A DNA stretch of 64,000 nucleotides from Dethiobacter alkaliphilus AHT 1 (GCF_000174415.1 NZ_ACJM01000010.1:1-64000), one strand, 5' to 3'; numbered from the stretch's first letter, positions 1 through 8,840 are shown. Numbers and translations are program-made. The notes: generated by a model from the letters alone, not told the origin.

Positions 1-2047
1 ATCGGCGGTGGATTGGTTTCAAGTTAATTATGTGCAGGATATCTGCCAGGGTAATGTTATGGTCAATAACCTGAATATCAACCCGGTCGCCGTTTGATAA
101 TGGCGTTTCCCCCGGCACCTTCCGGCCGTTTAGTGTATAATTTACTTCCTTAACAGGAAAAGTGGTGATTTTTTCATTAACAGATATTTCAATGGTTCGA
201 GGCCTGTGTTCCGTCAACGTGGAGACGGTGGGATAAGTGCCGTCATCGGTTATTTCCAGCACATCCCCGTCGGATACATCGCTTTGGGGAACAGCAGGCT
301 TACCGTTTATACGAAGCACACGGGGGCCAAAGGGGATTTGTTTTTCCTTCTGGTTGACCGTCACCTGAATGGAACCACCGGAAAAACTCTCCGTCATGCC
401 CAACTCCTCCAGCACCCAGGACAAGGGCATGGTTTTCAGCACCCGCACTTTATCCCGGTCGCCCAGTTCAGTCTCAGGAGTTAGCCGCTCCTGGCCACGG
501 AAAACAGGGGGCTGCAGCCTGTGCTGCGTGCCGTTGACCGTTACACTAAAGGGTGAGCTCCGAGCCAAAAGTGAAGCTACAGTGGCCCTTGCATCTTCAC
601 CTGCTTTAGCGGCAACAAAGGTAATGCGGTCGCCTTCTTCAATCTGAGCCTCCAGGCTTACCGTTTCACCGTTGACCCGGATTTCTGCCATCTCCCCCAT
701 GTCTCCGGCAATTACCGTAACCTGTCCGTTTACTTCCACACTTAACCCTTTACCCGGCGGCCCCACCAGTTCCCTGGAGCCAATGCCGGCGGCAAGCAGA
801 GCATCGGAGACACGGCTGCAGCCTAAATCCATGACATCCACAGGCTGCTTGTTAACTTCCACTCGGTAAAATTTCAATGCATCTCCGGAAATGGCGGTAT
901 GGGCAATGCCCAGCGGAGTTACCAGTTCCGGGCCCTGATATTTTTTGCTCTTATTCGGTAACAGGCCCAGCATTTCTTTGCCCTTTATAGCTACTCTGGC
1001 CGAATCCATAGCTAATTTTTCGGCCAATGCATCGGTGAGTTCCGGGGTAAGGCTTCCACCCCCTACACAAAATACGGCCTGCGGTGCTCCACCGTTATTA
1101 TTGAGAATTGCCCGGGAAATTTTTTCGACAAGCATTTCCACCGCCGGTTTTGCCACTGAGCGCAGTTCGATAGCGGGTTGCGTCACCTTTTCACCCAGAA
1201 TGTTTTTATAAGCTACCTGGCCTTTTTTGTTTAGTTTTCTTTTAACATCTTCTGCGGTCATAAAATCCAGCAGCAGCTGCTCGGTTAAAGCCTCTGAAAT
1301 TTCGTCTCCGGCCACCGGGACCATATCGTAGGCAACAATTGTGCCGTCACGGGTAATGGCAATGTCTGAGGTGCCTGCCCCAATATCCACAAGGGCCACG
1401 TTTAGACGGCGCATACTTTCCGGCACCACCATACGTAATGCGGCAATGGGCTCCAGGGTCAGGGACTGTAATTTTAACCCAGCCAGCTCCAGAACACCGC
1501 GCAGCGAGTCCACCACCACCCGGGGCAAAAAGGTAGCAATCACTTCACAGGAAACCGTACTGCCGCGCTGCCCCACCGGATTTCCGATGGCGGATCCGTC
1601 CAACTCGTAGTGCACCACGCTGTAGCCAACACAATTATACTGCTCGGCAAAACGGGCCCGCCCTGCGGGACCGGAAAGCAGACGCTGCTGCGCCTGATGT
1701 ACTGCGGCATATTCCAGGCGAAGCACACTTTCCTTTGTTATCCGCTGCGAAGAGAAAAGCGGAATCTGTGAGCTTCCCCGGTATGTACATAACGACCGCC
1801 CCGCCGCAGCCACTGCGGCACTATGGATTTTGCACTCCGTTTTTTCTTCCAGGCTGCGGCGCACCTCGCTGACAACCTCAGCCACTTTGGGAATATCATG
1901 TATTTGTCCGTCCAGCATGGCTCTGGTCCGGTGCTCCATGGTTTCCGCGGCGCAAACGGTATAGCCGTTTTCAGATTGCTCCAACAGAATACCGGTTACC
2001 TTACGCGTACCCACATCAAGAGCCAGTAAATGCTTATGTTCTTTCAT
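1..2047 (-). CDS. FtsA/PilM-like actin-fold ATPase with C-terminal beta-grasp-like repeats (3' end outside window)
   Basis: The reading frame is open from the ATG at 2047 to the left edge of the window (about 682 codons), so the C-terminus is missing. The first ~400 residues look like an actin/Hsp70-superfamily ATPase of the FtsA/PilM/EutJ type: an N-terminal phosphate-1 motif (LALDVGTRKVTG), a phosphate-2 motif (VALVDIGAGTSDIAI) and a glycine-rich VFCVGGGSLTPEL segment. The rest is unusual: a series of modules reading roughly 'xVNGxxxxL...xxGDxVxx' (for example VNGETVSLEAQIEEGDRITF and VNGTQHRL...ELGDRDKVRV), resembling repeated beta-grasp folds. It is preceded by GGGGTGA and two consecutive ATGs (2050 and 2047); the second has the better spacing. 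The role is unknown; membrane- or pilus-associated scaffolding is only a guess. Confidence 0.8.
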   Translation of the reverse strand, partial: MKEHKHLLALDVGTRKVTGILLEQSENGYTVCAAETMEHRTRAMLDGQIHDIPKVAEVVSEVRRSLEEKTECKIHSAAVAAAGRSLCTYRGSSQIPLFSSQRITKESVLRLEYAAVHQAQQRLLSGPAGRARFAEQYNCVGYSVVHYELDGSAIGNPVGQRGSTVSCEVIATFLPRVVVDSLRGVLELAGLKLQSLTLEPIAALRMVVPESMRRLNVALVDIGAGTSDIAITRDGTIVAYDMVPVAGDEISEALTEQLLLDFMTAEDVKRKLNKKGQVAYKNILGEKVTQPAIELRSVAKPAVEMLVEKISRAILNNNGGAPQAVFCVGGGSLTPELTDALAEKLAMDSARVAIKGKEMLGLLPNKSKKYQGPELVTPLGIAHTAISGDALKFYRVEVNKQPVDVMDLGCSRVSDALLAAGIGSRELVGPPGKGLSVEVNGQVTVIAGDMGEMAEIRVNGETVSLEAQIEEGDRITFVAAKAGEDARATVASLLARSSPFSVTVNGTQHRLQPPVFRGQERLTPETELGDRDKVRVLKTMPLSWVLEELGMTESFSGGSIQVTVNQKEKQIPFGPRVLRINGKPAVPQSDVSDGDVLEITDDGTYPTVSTLTEHRPRTIEISVNEKITTFPVKEVNYTLNGRKVPGETPLSNGDRVDIQVIDHNITLADILHIINLKPIHRR

Positions 2048-2111
2048 CATTTCACCCCGCCTGCCTATTGTCTACATTATTCGACTTGCAGGCAACGTTT
2101 TCCTTTTTTGA

Positions 2112-2843
2112 CTAGAGCGTATACTGCTTGTCTGCCACAGCCAGTTCTGTGTTTGCAAAAATTTCCCTGGCTTCCTGCAGCGAGTGCTCCTGATTGCGGT
2201 CCGGGTGGTGATGGGTAAGAACCAAACGCTTTACCTCTCCTTCCAGGGCGGCGTTGGCCGCCTGATATGCTGCCAGATGATTCACATGTCCTTTTTGGAT
2301 ATCCTCCCGGAGATAATTTGCTTCGCACAAAAACAAATCAGCGCCTTTAATCCGCTGTGACATTTCCGGAAAATATTCCGTATCTCCGGAATAAACCAGT
2401 TTCTTTTCACCTGACTGGATGGTAATAAGATGTGACAAAACAGGATGAGCGCCTTTAGAGAAGGTAATCTCCATATTACCCAGCCTTAAACACGTATCTT
2501 CTGTAACCGGGTAGGTAGCGACAAAATCTTTATACGCGAGGCGGTCGTACTCAGATTGAGGATCAGCTGGAGCATAAACCTTAAGTGCAGGACCGGGTTC
2601 TTGATATCTCTTTACCATTATGGCATAGCGGATAATCATCATATCACTTACATGGTCGCTGTGTAAGTGGCTGAGGACCACCGCATCCAGGTTCCAGGGC
2701 TCAATGTAATAGCGCAGTCGGCTCAACACACCGTTTCCGCAGTCCAGCAAAACTGCAGAGTCACCCTCCTGCACCAAATAACCGGAGCAGCTCTGCCCGG
2801 CCCTTGGGTAAGGCCCAAAACAGCCCAAAACAGTTAATTGCAA
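2112..2843 (-). CDS. MBL-fold metallo-hydrolase (YhfI / RNase Z-like)
   Basis: This 243-residue protein carries the metallo-beta-lactamase signature HLHSDH at residues 59-64, a glycine-rich first strand (TVLGCFGPYP), a downstream SGDT motif with the bridging Asp, and a C-terminal LTHHHP motif. It lacks the long insertions of true RNase Z and is closest in style to Bacillus YhfI-type phosphodiesterase-like hydrolases. Two zinc ions are expected; the substrate is not predictable. It starts with TTG, supported by a GGGGGG Shine-Dalgarno six bases upstream. It stands alone, downstream of nothing on its strand, and is transcribed away from the spore coat genes. Confidence 0.85.
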   Translation of the reverse strand: MQLTVLGCFGPYPRAGQSCSGYLVQEGDSAVLLDCGNGVLSRLRYYIEPWNLDAVVLSHLHSDHVSDMMIIRYAIMVKRYQEPGPALKVYAPADPQSEYDRLAYKDFVATYPVTEDTCLRLGNMEITFSKGAHPVLSHLITIQSGEKKLVYSGDTEYFPEMSQRIKGADLFLCEANYLREDIQKGHVNHLAAYQAANAALEGEVKRLVLTHHHPDRNQEHSLQEAREIFANTELAVADKQYTL

Positions 2844-2992
2844 AGATTTCCCCCCTTTACCTTATTGTCTTTTTTTATCTTACCTCATTTTCAATAAATC
2901 CATCTTAACCTGTTATTAAAAGGCACTCTTTTGTATAATTCCCAACTGCAAAAACAATACTAAAACAGCTAATTATACGAGGAGGGAAAGAA

Positions 2993-3193
2993 ATGCATCA
3001 TTTAACACAGCGGGAACTCATGTATCTGGAGGACTTTCTCAAGGCAGAACAACTGGCTTACAAGTCTATGAGTTTTATGGCGGAGCAGTGCACAGACCAG
3101 TCCATCAAGCAGCTTTGCCAGGATTGTGCCCAGTCCCACAAACAAAATTATCAGACCATGGTGAAACATCTTAACCATGGGAATCTACAGTAA
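2993..3193 (+). CDS. Small CotF-like spore coat protein
   Basis: A 66-residue, largely helical protein beginning MHHLTQRELMYLEDFL. The pattern of a helix carrying 'LxxEQLxxKxxxxxAxxxxD' followed by 'LxxxCxxxAQxHKQNYQTMxxHL' matches the CotF/ferritin-like coat protein family, in which small proteins with these two helices are deposited on the spore. A strong GAGGAGGG ribosome site lies just upstream. It is the first gene of a plus-strand pair with the next coat protein (12 bases apart). The function is inferred from family resemblance; no enzymatic motif is seen. Confidence 0.7.
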   Translation: MHHLTQRELMYLEDFLKAEQLAYKSMSFMAEQCTDQSIKQLCQDCAQSHKQNYQTMVKHLNHGNLQ

Positions 3194-3205
3194 GGAGGAA
3201 AACCC

Positions 3206-3469
3206 ATGCAAAAGCTGACAGATCAGGATATCGCTCAATGCTTGTTAAAAGATGAGAAATTCAGCTGCAATTTGATTAACAGCTGCATACAGGAAGCAGC
3301 GGATAATAATTTGCGTCGTGACTGGCAAAACTGCCTGCAAAATTCCCAGCAAATGCAAAAGCAGGTTTTTGATGCCATGAACCAAAAAGGTTGGTATTCT
3401 CCGGCCAAAGCCGACATGCAGCAAATGAGCCAGGCGCAAAACCAGTTTTCCCAAAATCAGATGCAATAA
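3206..3469 (+). CDS. CotF-like spore coat protein
   Basis: An 87-residue helical protein starting MQKLTDQDIAQCLLKDEK, with the phrase 'NSCIQEAADNNLRRDWQNCLQNSQQMQKQVFDAMNQKGWY' in outline, typical of CotF-family coat proteins (helix, DxxLR motif, QxxxFxxMxxxGWY ending). The C-terminal tail is rich in Gln and Met. GGAGGAAAACCC precedes the ATG. It follows the smaller coat protein by 12 bases and probably shares its mRNA. The repeat element at 3483-3573, which ends in a terminator-like hairpin, directly follows. Confidence 0.8.
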   Translation: MQKLTDQDIAQCLLKDEKFSCNLINSCIQEAADNNLRRDWQNCLQNSQQMQKQVFDAMNQKGWYSPAKADMQQMSQAQNQFSQNQMQ

Positions 3470-3482
3470 ATTTAAAGAAATG

Positions 3483-3573
3483 AATTATAACGCTTCGCAG
3501 ATAGCGAAGCTGTTAATGGGAGCAGTACGGAAAAGCGCGCGCTGAGGAAACCGAAAGAGCGCGCTTTTTCTGT
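3483..3573 (+). repeat. Dispersed structured element, copy A (with terminator-like 3' hairpin)
   Basis: The element reads AATTATAACG, then the hairpin CTTCGCAGATAGCGAAG, then CTGTTAATGGGAGCAGTACGG, then a second hairpin AAAAGCGCGC...GCGCGCTTTTT whose loop contains GAGGAAACCGAAA. Three further copies occur at 14250-14347, 39345-39443 and 48464-48558. Copy A lacks the upstream partner of the outer stem seen in the others. Its second hairpin with its T-run could terminate the coat protein mRNA. The family was not recognised. Confidence 0.85.
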
Positions 3574-3682
3574 TACATTCTTTGTTTTAACATAACTACC
3601 AATGATTTTTTCGCAATTTTTTTCCCTGTCGGTTAATACTAAAAAAGCAACAGCGAATTTCAATCAAGGGGGTGTAATCAGA

Positions 3683-3850
3683 ATGGCATTTTATCCTGAG
3701 CCCTGGAAAAAAGATTTAAATCAAGACGTTGAAATCGCAGAAGATATGTCCGCCATGGAAGCACTGGACCCACCTTATGAGCCGGAAGGGAACGCCCATA
3801 CTTCATTATTCCGGCGTTATTGGGAAAAACTCCTCCGTCAAAACAGGTGA
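3683..3850 (+). CDS. Hypothetical 55-residue acidic protein
   Basis: The ATG at 3683 is preceded by AAGGGGGTG. The product (MAFYPEPWKKDLNQ...) is acidic in the middle and basic at its end (RRYWEKLLRQNR). No family was recognised. The stop codon lies five bases before the start of the ATP-grasp gene, and the ATP-grasp ribosome site (AGGTGA) overlaps the end of this gene, so the two are probably translated together. Context with coat proteins suggests a sporulation role, which is inference only. Confidence 0.6.
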   Translation: MAFYPEPWKKDLNQDVEIAEDMSAMEALDPPYEPEGNAHTSLFRRYWEKLLRQNR

Positions 3851-3855
3851 AGAAA

Positions 3856-4896
3856 ATGCAAAATGTCTGCATAGCTGTTCATGATAGTATGCTGGCCGCA
3901 GCGCTTGCGGTACCCTCACAATTGCAACCGCTCAGCCCGCAGGATACCTTGCAGGCACAACACGAGAGGTACCAGGCCGGGAATAAAAACCTTTACCCCG
4001 CCTGGTATCTTTTCGGGTGCAAGGAAAAAAATGTGGAAGGTTTAGTAAGTGCTTACACCCGGCAAGGAGCAAAGGTCTTTCTTTGCCCTGAGAGCAAACT
4101 CTCTGTGTTACTGGATATGGATATTGTAGATACTCAGTTTTGCTCCGTGTCCGATGATTTATACAACAAGCTGGCATCCAGAAATATAAAAGTCATCGGG
4201 TTTCTTCCTGAAACGTTTTCTTCCAAGGCAGCTCTGGCTCAACTTCTGGCTCAAAATGGCGGCGAAACATTTCTCCCTATCCAAAAAAGCTATCATCGTG
4301 ACTCACAACCACTGTTACCGCAAAGTTCAGGCACTGCCTGGATTGTTAAAACTCCTTACGGTTCAGCGGGAAAAAACAGCACCGGTGAGCCATATACCGT
4401 CTGGGATGATACACTTCTGCGTCAAAAATTGCCGTCGTTAGTGCAGGATTTAAAACACCACCAGCAAATTATCTGCAGCGAATTTATTACCACCTGTGAT
4501 CCCTATGCCGCCGATGCGGATCATGTGGTTCACAAACTGCATTTTTTGGGGAAAGAGCCGCATGCAGGTGTTGAACCTTACGGCACAACCTGCCAACGAT
4601 TCATCCATCGCTGTAACTGGCAACTTTTGCAGGCCCGCAAAATTATGCCGCTGCCGGATTTTATCGGTGAACCGGAGATTACAGTGGGTAATATAGAATC
4701 GGTGGACAGCTTATCCCATTTTATTAAGACCCTGGACTTTCACAGAGGCCGTATCATGTTATCCGTTGATTTCATGATACCCACCGACGGAAAACCGCGT
4801 TATCTGGAAAGCAATAAACTGGCAGCAACCTTTGCCGAACGCTTTGACCCCGGTCTTCCTCCCATAATTGACACATACGGTAATCTTCCACTTTGA
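3856..4896 (+). CDS. ATP-grasp domain protein (YheC/YheD-like)
   Basis: A 346-residue protein. The C-terminal half has ATP-grasp hallmarks: a nucleotide-binding stretch WIVKTPYGSAGKNS, and the metal-binding SVDFMI...RYLESN pair (Asp, then Glu-x-Asn). The N-terminal half resembles no family I recognise but contains a Rossmann-like pre-ATP-grasp layout. ATP-grasp enzymes join a carboxylate to an amine or thiol through an acyl-phosphate; the substrate here is unknown. Bacillus YheC and YheD are ATP-grasp proteins linked to the spore coat, and the coat protein genes just upstream fit that. The ATG at 3856 is chosen over upstream starts because AGGTGA lies five bases before it. Confidence 0.7.
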   Translation: MQNVCIAVHDSMLAAALAVPSQLQPLSPQDTLQAQHERYQAGNKNLYPAWYLFGCKEKNVEGLVSAYTRQGAKVFLCPESKLSVLLDMDIVDTQFCSVSDDLYNKLASRNIKVIGFLPETFSSKAALAQLLAQNGGETFLPIQKSYHRDSQPLLPQSSGTAWIVKTPYGSAGKNSTGEPYTVWDDTLLRQKLPSLVQDLKHHQQIICSEFITTCDPYAADADHVVHKLHFLGKEPHAGVEPYGTTCQRFIHRCNWQLLQARKIMPLPDFIGEPEITVGNIESVDSLSHFIKTLDFHRGRIMLSVDFMIPTDGKPRYLESNKLAATFAERFDPGLPPIIDTYGNLPL

Positions 4897-4906
4897 AGTC
4901 AAAAAT

Positions 4907-4929
4907 GGCCGGCCCTAAAAGGGCCGGCC
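4907..4929. terminator. Bidirectional terminator between convergent genes
   Basis: Nine-base perfect stem GGCCGGCCC / GGGCCGGCC with a TAAAA loop region, flanked by AAAAA on the left and a weaker T-rich right side. It sits between the stop of the ATP-grasp gene and the stop of the acyl-CoA synthetase gene. Confidence 0.75.
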
Positions 4930-4957
4930 GGTCTTAGGAAGTGCTGCCTTCCTCGGA

Positions 4958-6595
4958 CTATTTATTTTGGTTCAGCTTCTTCTCCTTCTCCATATCCCGC
5001 AGCTCAATCCGGCGGATTTTACCGCTTACAGTCTTGGGCAGGCTTTCGACAAATTCGATTTCGCGCGGATATTTATATGGAGCAGTCAGATTCTTAACAA
5101 AGTTTTGCAGTTCCTTAACCAGTTCGGGCGTACCCTCATAGCCGGGGGCCAAAATAACAAAGGCCTTTACAATTTCTCCCCGCACTTCATCGGGGCTGGC
5201 AACCACCGCTGATTCAGCAACGGCATCGTGCTCAATTAAGGCACTTTCCACTTCAAATGGGCCGATACGGTAGCCGGAACTTAGGATAAGATCATCTGCC
5301 CGACCCACAAACCAGACATAGCCGTCCTCATCACGGATACCACGATCACCGGTTACATACCAGTCACCCCGTACTGTGGCTGCAGTACGCTCCGGCTCAT
5401 TATAATATTCCTTAAAGAGGCCAACGGGACGCTCAGGCTTAATTCTTACGGCAATGTCACCTTCCTGGCCGGCGGGTACCTCTTTACCGTCCTCATCAAT
5501 CATAGCCACATAGAAACCGGGTGAAGTTTTACCCATGGAACCCACCTTAACTTCATTACAGGGGAAGTTAGCTACCAATAACACCGTTTCTGTCTGGCCA
5601 TACCCATCATAAATTGTAGTTCCTGTGGCTTCTTTCCAGACGTTAATAACTTCCGGATTTAGAGGTTCACCGGCGGCCACACAGTGACGCAGGCTCTTAA
5701 AATTATATTTACTCAGATCATCCTGAACAAATACCCTGTATGCTGTGGGCGGCCCGCAGAGAGTGGTAATGGGATAGTCGCTCAACATCTCAAGGATGCG
5801 TTTTCCGTCAAATTTACCGGTACTGTCATGTGCAAATATCGTCGCTCCGCAGTTCCACGGTCCAAAGAAGCTGCTCCAGGCAGCTTTTGCCCAACCTGTA
5901 TCAGACAAGTTCCAGTGCACATCATTTTCTGTTAAGTCAAGCCAAAACTTTCCGGTAATACGATGGCCGATACCATAAGATGCATGGGTATGTACTGTCA
6001 TTTTCGGCATGCCGGTAGTACCGGAGGTAAAGTATAAAATAGCGTTATCGTCCGCTTTAGTCTTAGTGGCTTCAAAGTTCCCGTCGGCACGGCTAATTTC
6101 ATCATCAAAGGAAAGCCAGCCGTCACGCTTGCCCACCACGATTTTGGTTTTAAGTGTGGGGCAATCTGCGGCAACTGCATCTACCTTAGCCGCCATTTCC
6201 TCATCAACGATTATGGCCACCGCACCGGAGGCATCAAAACGGTACTGAATATCTTTGGCAGTTAACTGACCTGTACCGGGAGATACCACAACGCCGGAAC
6301 GAAGAGAAGCCAACATAGTAACCCAGAATGATGGAATTTTACCCAAAATAGTAATAATCTTATCGCCTTCCTGAATATTGTTGGCACGGAAAACGTTTGC
6401 CAGTTTACAGGAAAGCTTAGTTAATTCTGCAAAAGTCAGCTTAGTTTCGTTACCGAAGTCGTCCACTACCCAAAGACCCAATTTATCCGGATCTTTTCCC
6501 CAACGGTCAAACTCGTCGGTGGCCCAGTTAAAATATTCCGGAACTTCCAGCTTAAAGTTTTGGTAGGTTTCTTCATAGTTTTTCATATTAGCCAT
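4958..6595 (-). CDS. AMP-forming acyl-CoA synthetase (acetyl/medium-chain type)
   Basis: The 545-residue product is an ANL-superfamily adenylating enzyme, activating a carboxylic acid with ATP and joining it to CoA. The P-loop YFTSGTTGMPKMTVH, the A5 motif GYGQTE, the TGDRGIRDEDGYVWFVGR hinge region in outline, and the C-terminal catalytic lysine in KTVSGKIRR are all present. Overall style (early NYEETYQNFKLEVPEYFNW) matches acetyl-CoA/medium-chain acyl-CoA synthetases of anaerobes; chain-length preference cannot be read. The ATG at 6595 follows AGGAGGG by nine bases. It is a single-gene unit with a likely promoter at 6825-6854. Confidence 0.88.
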   Translation of the reverse strand: MANMKNYEETYQNFKLEVPEYFNWATDEFDRWGKDPDKLGLWVVDDFGNETKLTFAELTKLSCKLANVFRANNIQEGDKIITILGKIPSFWVTMLASLRSGVVVSPGTGQLTAKDIQYRFDASGAVAIIVDEEMAAKVDAVAADCPTLKTKIVVGKRDGWLSFDDEISRADGNFEATKTKADDNAILYFTSGTTGMPKMTVHTHASYGIGHRITGKFWLDLTENDVHWNLSDTGWAKAAWSSFFGPWNCGATIFAHDSTGKFDGKRILEMLSDYPITTLCGPPTAYRVFVQDDLSKYNFKSLRHCVAAGEPLNPEVINVWKEATGTTIYDGYGQTETVLLVANFPCNEVKVGSMGKTSPGFYVAMIDEDGKEVPAGQEGDIAVRIKPERPVGLFKEYYNEPERTAATVRGDWYVTGDRGIRDEDGYVWFVGRADDLILSSGYRIGPFEVESALIEHDAVAESAVVASPDEVRGEIVKAFVILAPGYEGTPELVKELQNFVKNLTAPYKYPREIEFVESLPKTVSGKIRRIELRDMEKEKKLNQNK

Positions 6596-6824
6596 TTTTC
6601 GGTCCCTCCTCATTGGTTTTGTCTATTCAGAATCAGGCTCCCCGCTTCCTGATTACTTCCTCACCTCCGAAGTTGTTCTCTTGGGTCAGGAAAGCCTTCA
6701 AAACAAATCAGATGCAACCGCGCATAATGTTGAAAATTATCTATGTTTGAAATTCTATAAATTTTCTAAAAATTAAAGCCCAAAAAAATTTTCGCTGCCA
6801 GTTTTTATAATATTTTACATGGAA

Positions 6825-6854
6825 ATTATAACATATGGAAAATAAAAAAAGCAA
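6825..6854 (-). promoter_or_regulatory. Candidate promoter for the acyl-CoA synthetase gene
   Basis: Read on the minus strand: TTGCTT, 18 bases, TATAAT. It leaves a leader of about 220 nt. The rest of the 6596-6992 intergenic stretch is AT-rich with no other clear signal. Confidence 0.4.
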
Positions 6855-6992
6855 TACCGTTTAATATAACTATTCTCGGCTCTCCATAAAAATCCTTCCC
6901 TTAGAAAATAAAAGTGATGCATGAAATCATCTATATAACGCAAATTACTAAAAAGGATCTTACAAATGAACTCATTATCGGGAGGTGTATTC

Positions 6993-7175
6993 ATGAGTGA
7001 TGTTCGCAATCTTGTAGAGGATTCCATCAAGAAGTGTCAAAGCTCTGCGGCAGACTTGCGGTCTGCAGCGGAACAAGCACAAAACAACGCAGCTAAAAAC
7101 TCATTTGAACAAGCCGCTAAAGAGCTGGAAAACTGTGTGCAAAAATGCCAGACAGCCTTAAATCAATTATATTAA
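6993..7175 (+). CDS. DUF1657 family protein
   Basis: A 60-residue protein starting MSDVRNLVEDSIKKC with 'SSAADLRSAAEQAQNNAAKNSFEQAAKELENCVQK' in outline, a two-helix pattern diagnostic of DUF1657. Members are found in endospore formers, often near spoVA-type genes, but the function is unknown. The ATG at 6993 is supported by GGGAGGTG; an upstream in-frame ATG at 6966 has no ribosome site. The gene stands alone and ends in a strong hairpin. Confidence 0.8.
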   Translation: MSDVRNLVEDSIKKCQSSAADLRSAAEQAQNNAAKNSFEQAAKELENCVQKCQTALNQLY

Positions 7176-7207
7176 AATAATCCCTGCGGATTACCGCAGG
7201 GATTATT
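7176..7207. terminator. Bidirectional terminator
   Basis: Perfect 14-base stem AATAATCCCTGCGG / CCGCAGGGATTATT with an ATTA loop between the DUF1657 gene and the convergent cytochrome gene. Confidence 0.85.
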
Positions 7208-7228
7208 ATTTTGAGTCTTATAAACGTC

Positions 7229-8677
7229 TTACTGGTTCCAGGGCTCTGCTCCCACGAAAGTGGTTTTGCCTTGAGCTTCTAATTCATCTAAGCGCCAGGG
7301 CCAAATTGCCTGCCAGCCATCTTGCTCACTTTCATCTCCATCATCCTTCAGTACCCAAGTGTACTGCTCGGGAGACAAGCCGTATACTAAGCCGTCCTCG
7401 TTAAAGTTAAACAAATGCTGCTTAGTGCCTCCACGGCCGGCTTCTGTGCCCCAGGCGCCAAACGCTCCTGCTTCCCAACCGCGGGAACCGTCAAAAGCCT
7501 CGGCTGCATCGAAGTCATGACAATCGGTGCAGGACTGCACATCGTCTCTCAACCGCAGGTTGTCTGGATTTACGCCCACACCATGCGGAGTGTGGCAGTC
7601 AAAGCAAACCTGGTCGGCATGGTATCCCACACCCAGGAAACGGGAAAGTCTCATGTCCATATTCTGCTGGTGGCCACGGCGGCCTTTGCCGTCAAGGGAA
7701 ACGTTCCGGCTGCCGGTTCCCCAGCTGGGGCTAATCTGTACACGGTAATCATCCAGATTTTGACCTACCACAAAACCACGGGCATCGTTGGCATCGGCGG
7801 ATCTCATGCTTCTGGAGTTACGGTCATGACACTGTTCACAGGTCATCATTCTGTCTTCATAAGCTGTGAAGTTAGCAGGATTAATGATATCTTCTGCGGA
7901 ACGGGTTTCGTTATGAACACTGCCGGGACCATGGCAGGCTTCACAACCCACGCGTAAATCGGCAACAAAGATATCCTTCAGGTCTTCGCGCTCTCCGGCC
8001 ATAAAGTCCTCTTTGGCCTCATCCCAGGCATCGGCGTCAAATCCGGTGGTATGGCAGGCAATACAGCGTTCCTGCCAGGAACGGTGTTCACCGTACTTGT
8101 TAGGGTTTTCCGTTTCGTTGGGACGTGTCTCGATGAAGAGGAAATTGTAACCGGCACGTTCTTTGTTGCCGGCAAACTCAACGGTTTCATCGGTATTTAG
8201 CGTCCAGGAAATCCCGCCGTCTTCGGTGGTGGCCAAAAACGCTTCTCTGGGACCACCATCATAATAAGCAGTATAGCGCTGTTTGTACACTTGTCCCACA
8301 ACATAAGCAACTTCTTCTACAGGAGTTCTTTCCGCGGCAACATAAAGGGTATTACTGTCAGCTTGGTCCAAAATCATGTACGTGGTAAGGTTATCCCAGT
8401 CATTACGGACCCACTCGTAAATGTTTGCTTCATTCTCGGCACCAAAGTACGGCCCCTCTAAAGCCTTTACTGTGTGCCAGCTGTCCTCCCACTCACCATA
8501 AATTCCACTGTGACAGCCTTTGCAGGAATCAGATCCCACAAACTCGGCCACTGCAGGAGAAACATCGTCTGCATCGTTGTCATTGTTTGGCTGATTATTG
8601 GCATCATTGTTGCCACAGCCGGCTGCAAGTACCAATACCAAGCCGAGTACCAGTACAAGCAAGACTTTTTTCGACAT
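7229..8677 (-). CDS. Hexaheme c-type cytochrome lipoprotein
   Basis: A 482-residue secreted protein with a lipoprotein signal peptide (LAAGC, lipid-modified Cys21) and six CXXCH heme sites: CKGCH (52-56), CIACH, CEACH, CEQCH, CFDCH and CTDCH. Several additional His residues could serve as distal ligands. The layout resembles cytochrome c554-like multiheme proteins of anaerobes; it should be anchored on the outer face of the cytoplasmic membrane and carry electrons. Catalytic use (for example reduction of a nitrogen or sulfur oxide) cannot be inferred. The start is supported by GGGGGAAG. An orphan response regulator is encoded just upstream on the same strand; no cytochrome maturation genes are in the window. 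Confidence 0.9.
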   Translation of the reverse strand: MSKKVLLVLVLGLVLVLAAGCGNNDANNQPNNDNDADDVSPAVAEFVGSDSCKGCHSGIYGEWEDSWHTVKALEGPYFGAENEANIYEWVRNDWDNLTTYMILDQADSNTLYVAAERTPVEEVAYVVGQVYKQRYTAYYDGGPREAFLATTEDGGISWTLNTDETVEFAGNKERAGYNFLFIETRPNETENPNKYGEHRSWQERCIACHTTGFDADAWDEAKEDFMAGEREDLKDIFVADLRVGCEACHGPGSVHNETRSAEDIINPANFTAYEDRMMTCEQCHDRNSRSMRSADANDARGFVVGQNLDDYRVQISPSWGTGSRNVSLDGKGRRGHQQNMDMRLSRFLGVGYHADQVCFDCHTPHGVGVNPDNLRLRDDVQSCTDCHDFDAAEAFDGSRGWEAGAFGAWGTEAGRGGTKQHLFNFNEDGLVYGLSPEQYTWVLKDDGDESEQDGWQAIWPWRLDELEAQGKTTFVGAEPWNQ

Positions 8678-8828
8678 CTTTCTCTTCCCCCTAAAATGTT
8701 ATCAGCTTGGGGCATGGCTGCTGCCGCGGTTGTGACCAGAGTCACATTAGCATCCAATGCCTTCTCTGTAGATTAAATATACACCCGGGATAAGAAAAAA
8801 GCTCTCATTCCTATGTACTATTTGCACA

Positions 8829-8840
8829 GGACATATGTCC
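8829..8840. promoter_or_regulatory. 12-bp palindrome upstream of the cytochrome gene
   Basis: GGACATATGTCC, a perfect palindrome about 150 bases upstream of the cytochrome start and 130 bases downstream of the response regulator gene. It could be an operator, possibly for the neighbouring NarL-type regulator; this is unproven. Confidence 0.3.

Noticed and set aside
3483-3573. The dispersed element as only a terminator
   Set aside because: Its first hairpin, conserved boxes and outer stem, and its placement after existing terminators, go beyond what a terminator needs.
7415-7957. 180-codon plus-strand frame across the cytochrome gene
   Set aside because: It is antisense to a gene with six CXXCH motifs and a signal peptide, has no ribosome site, and shows no family pattern.
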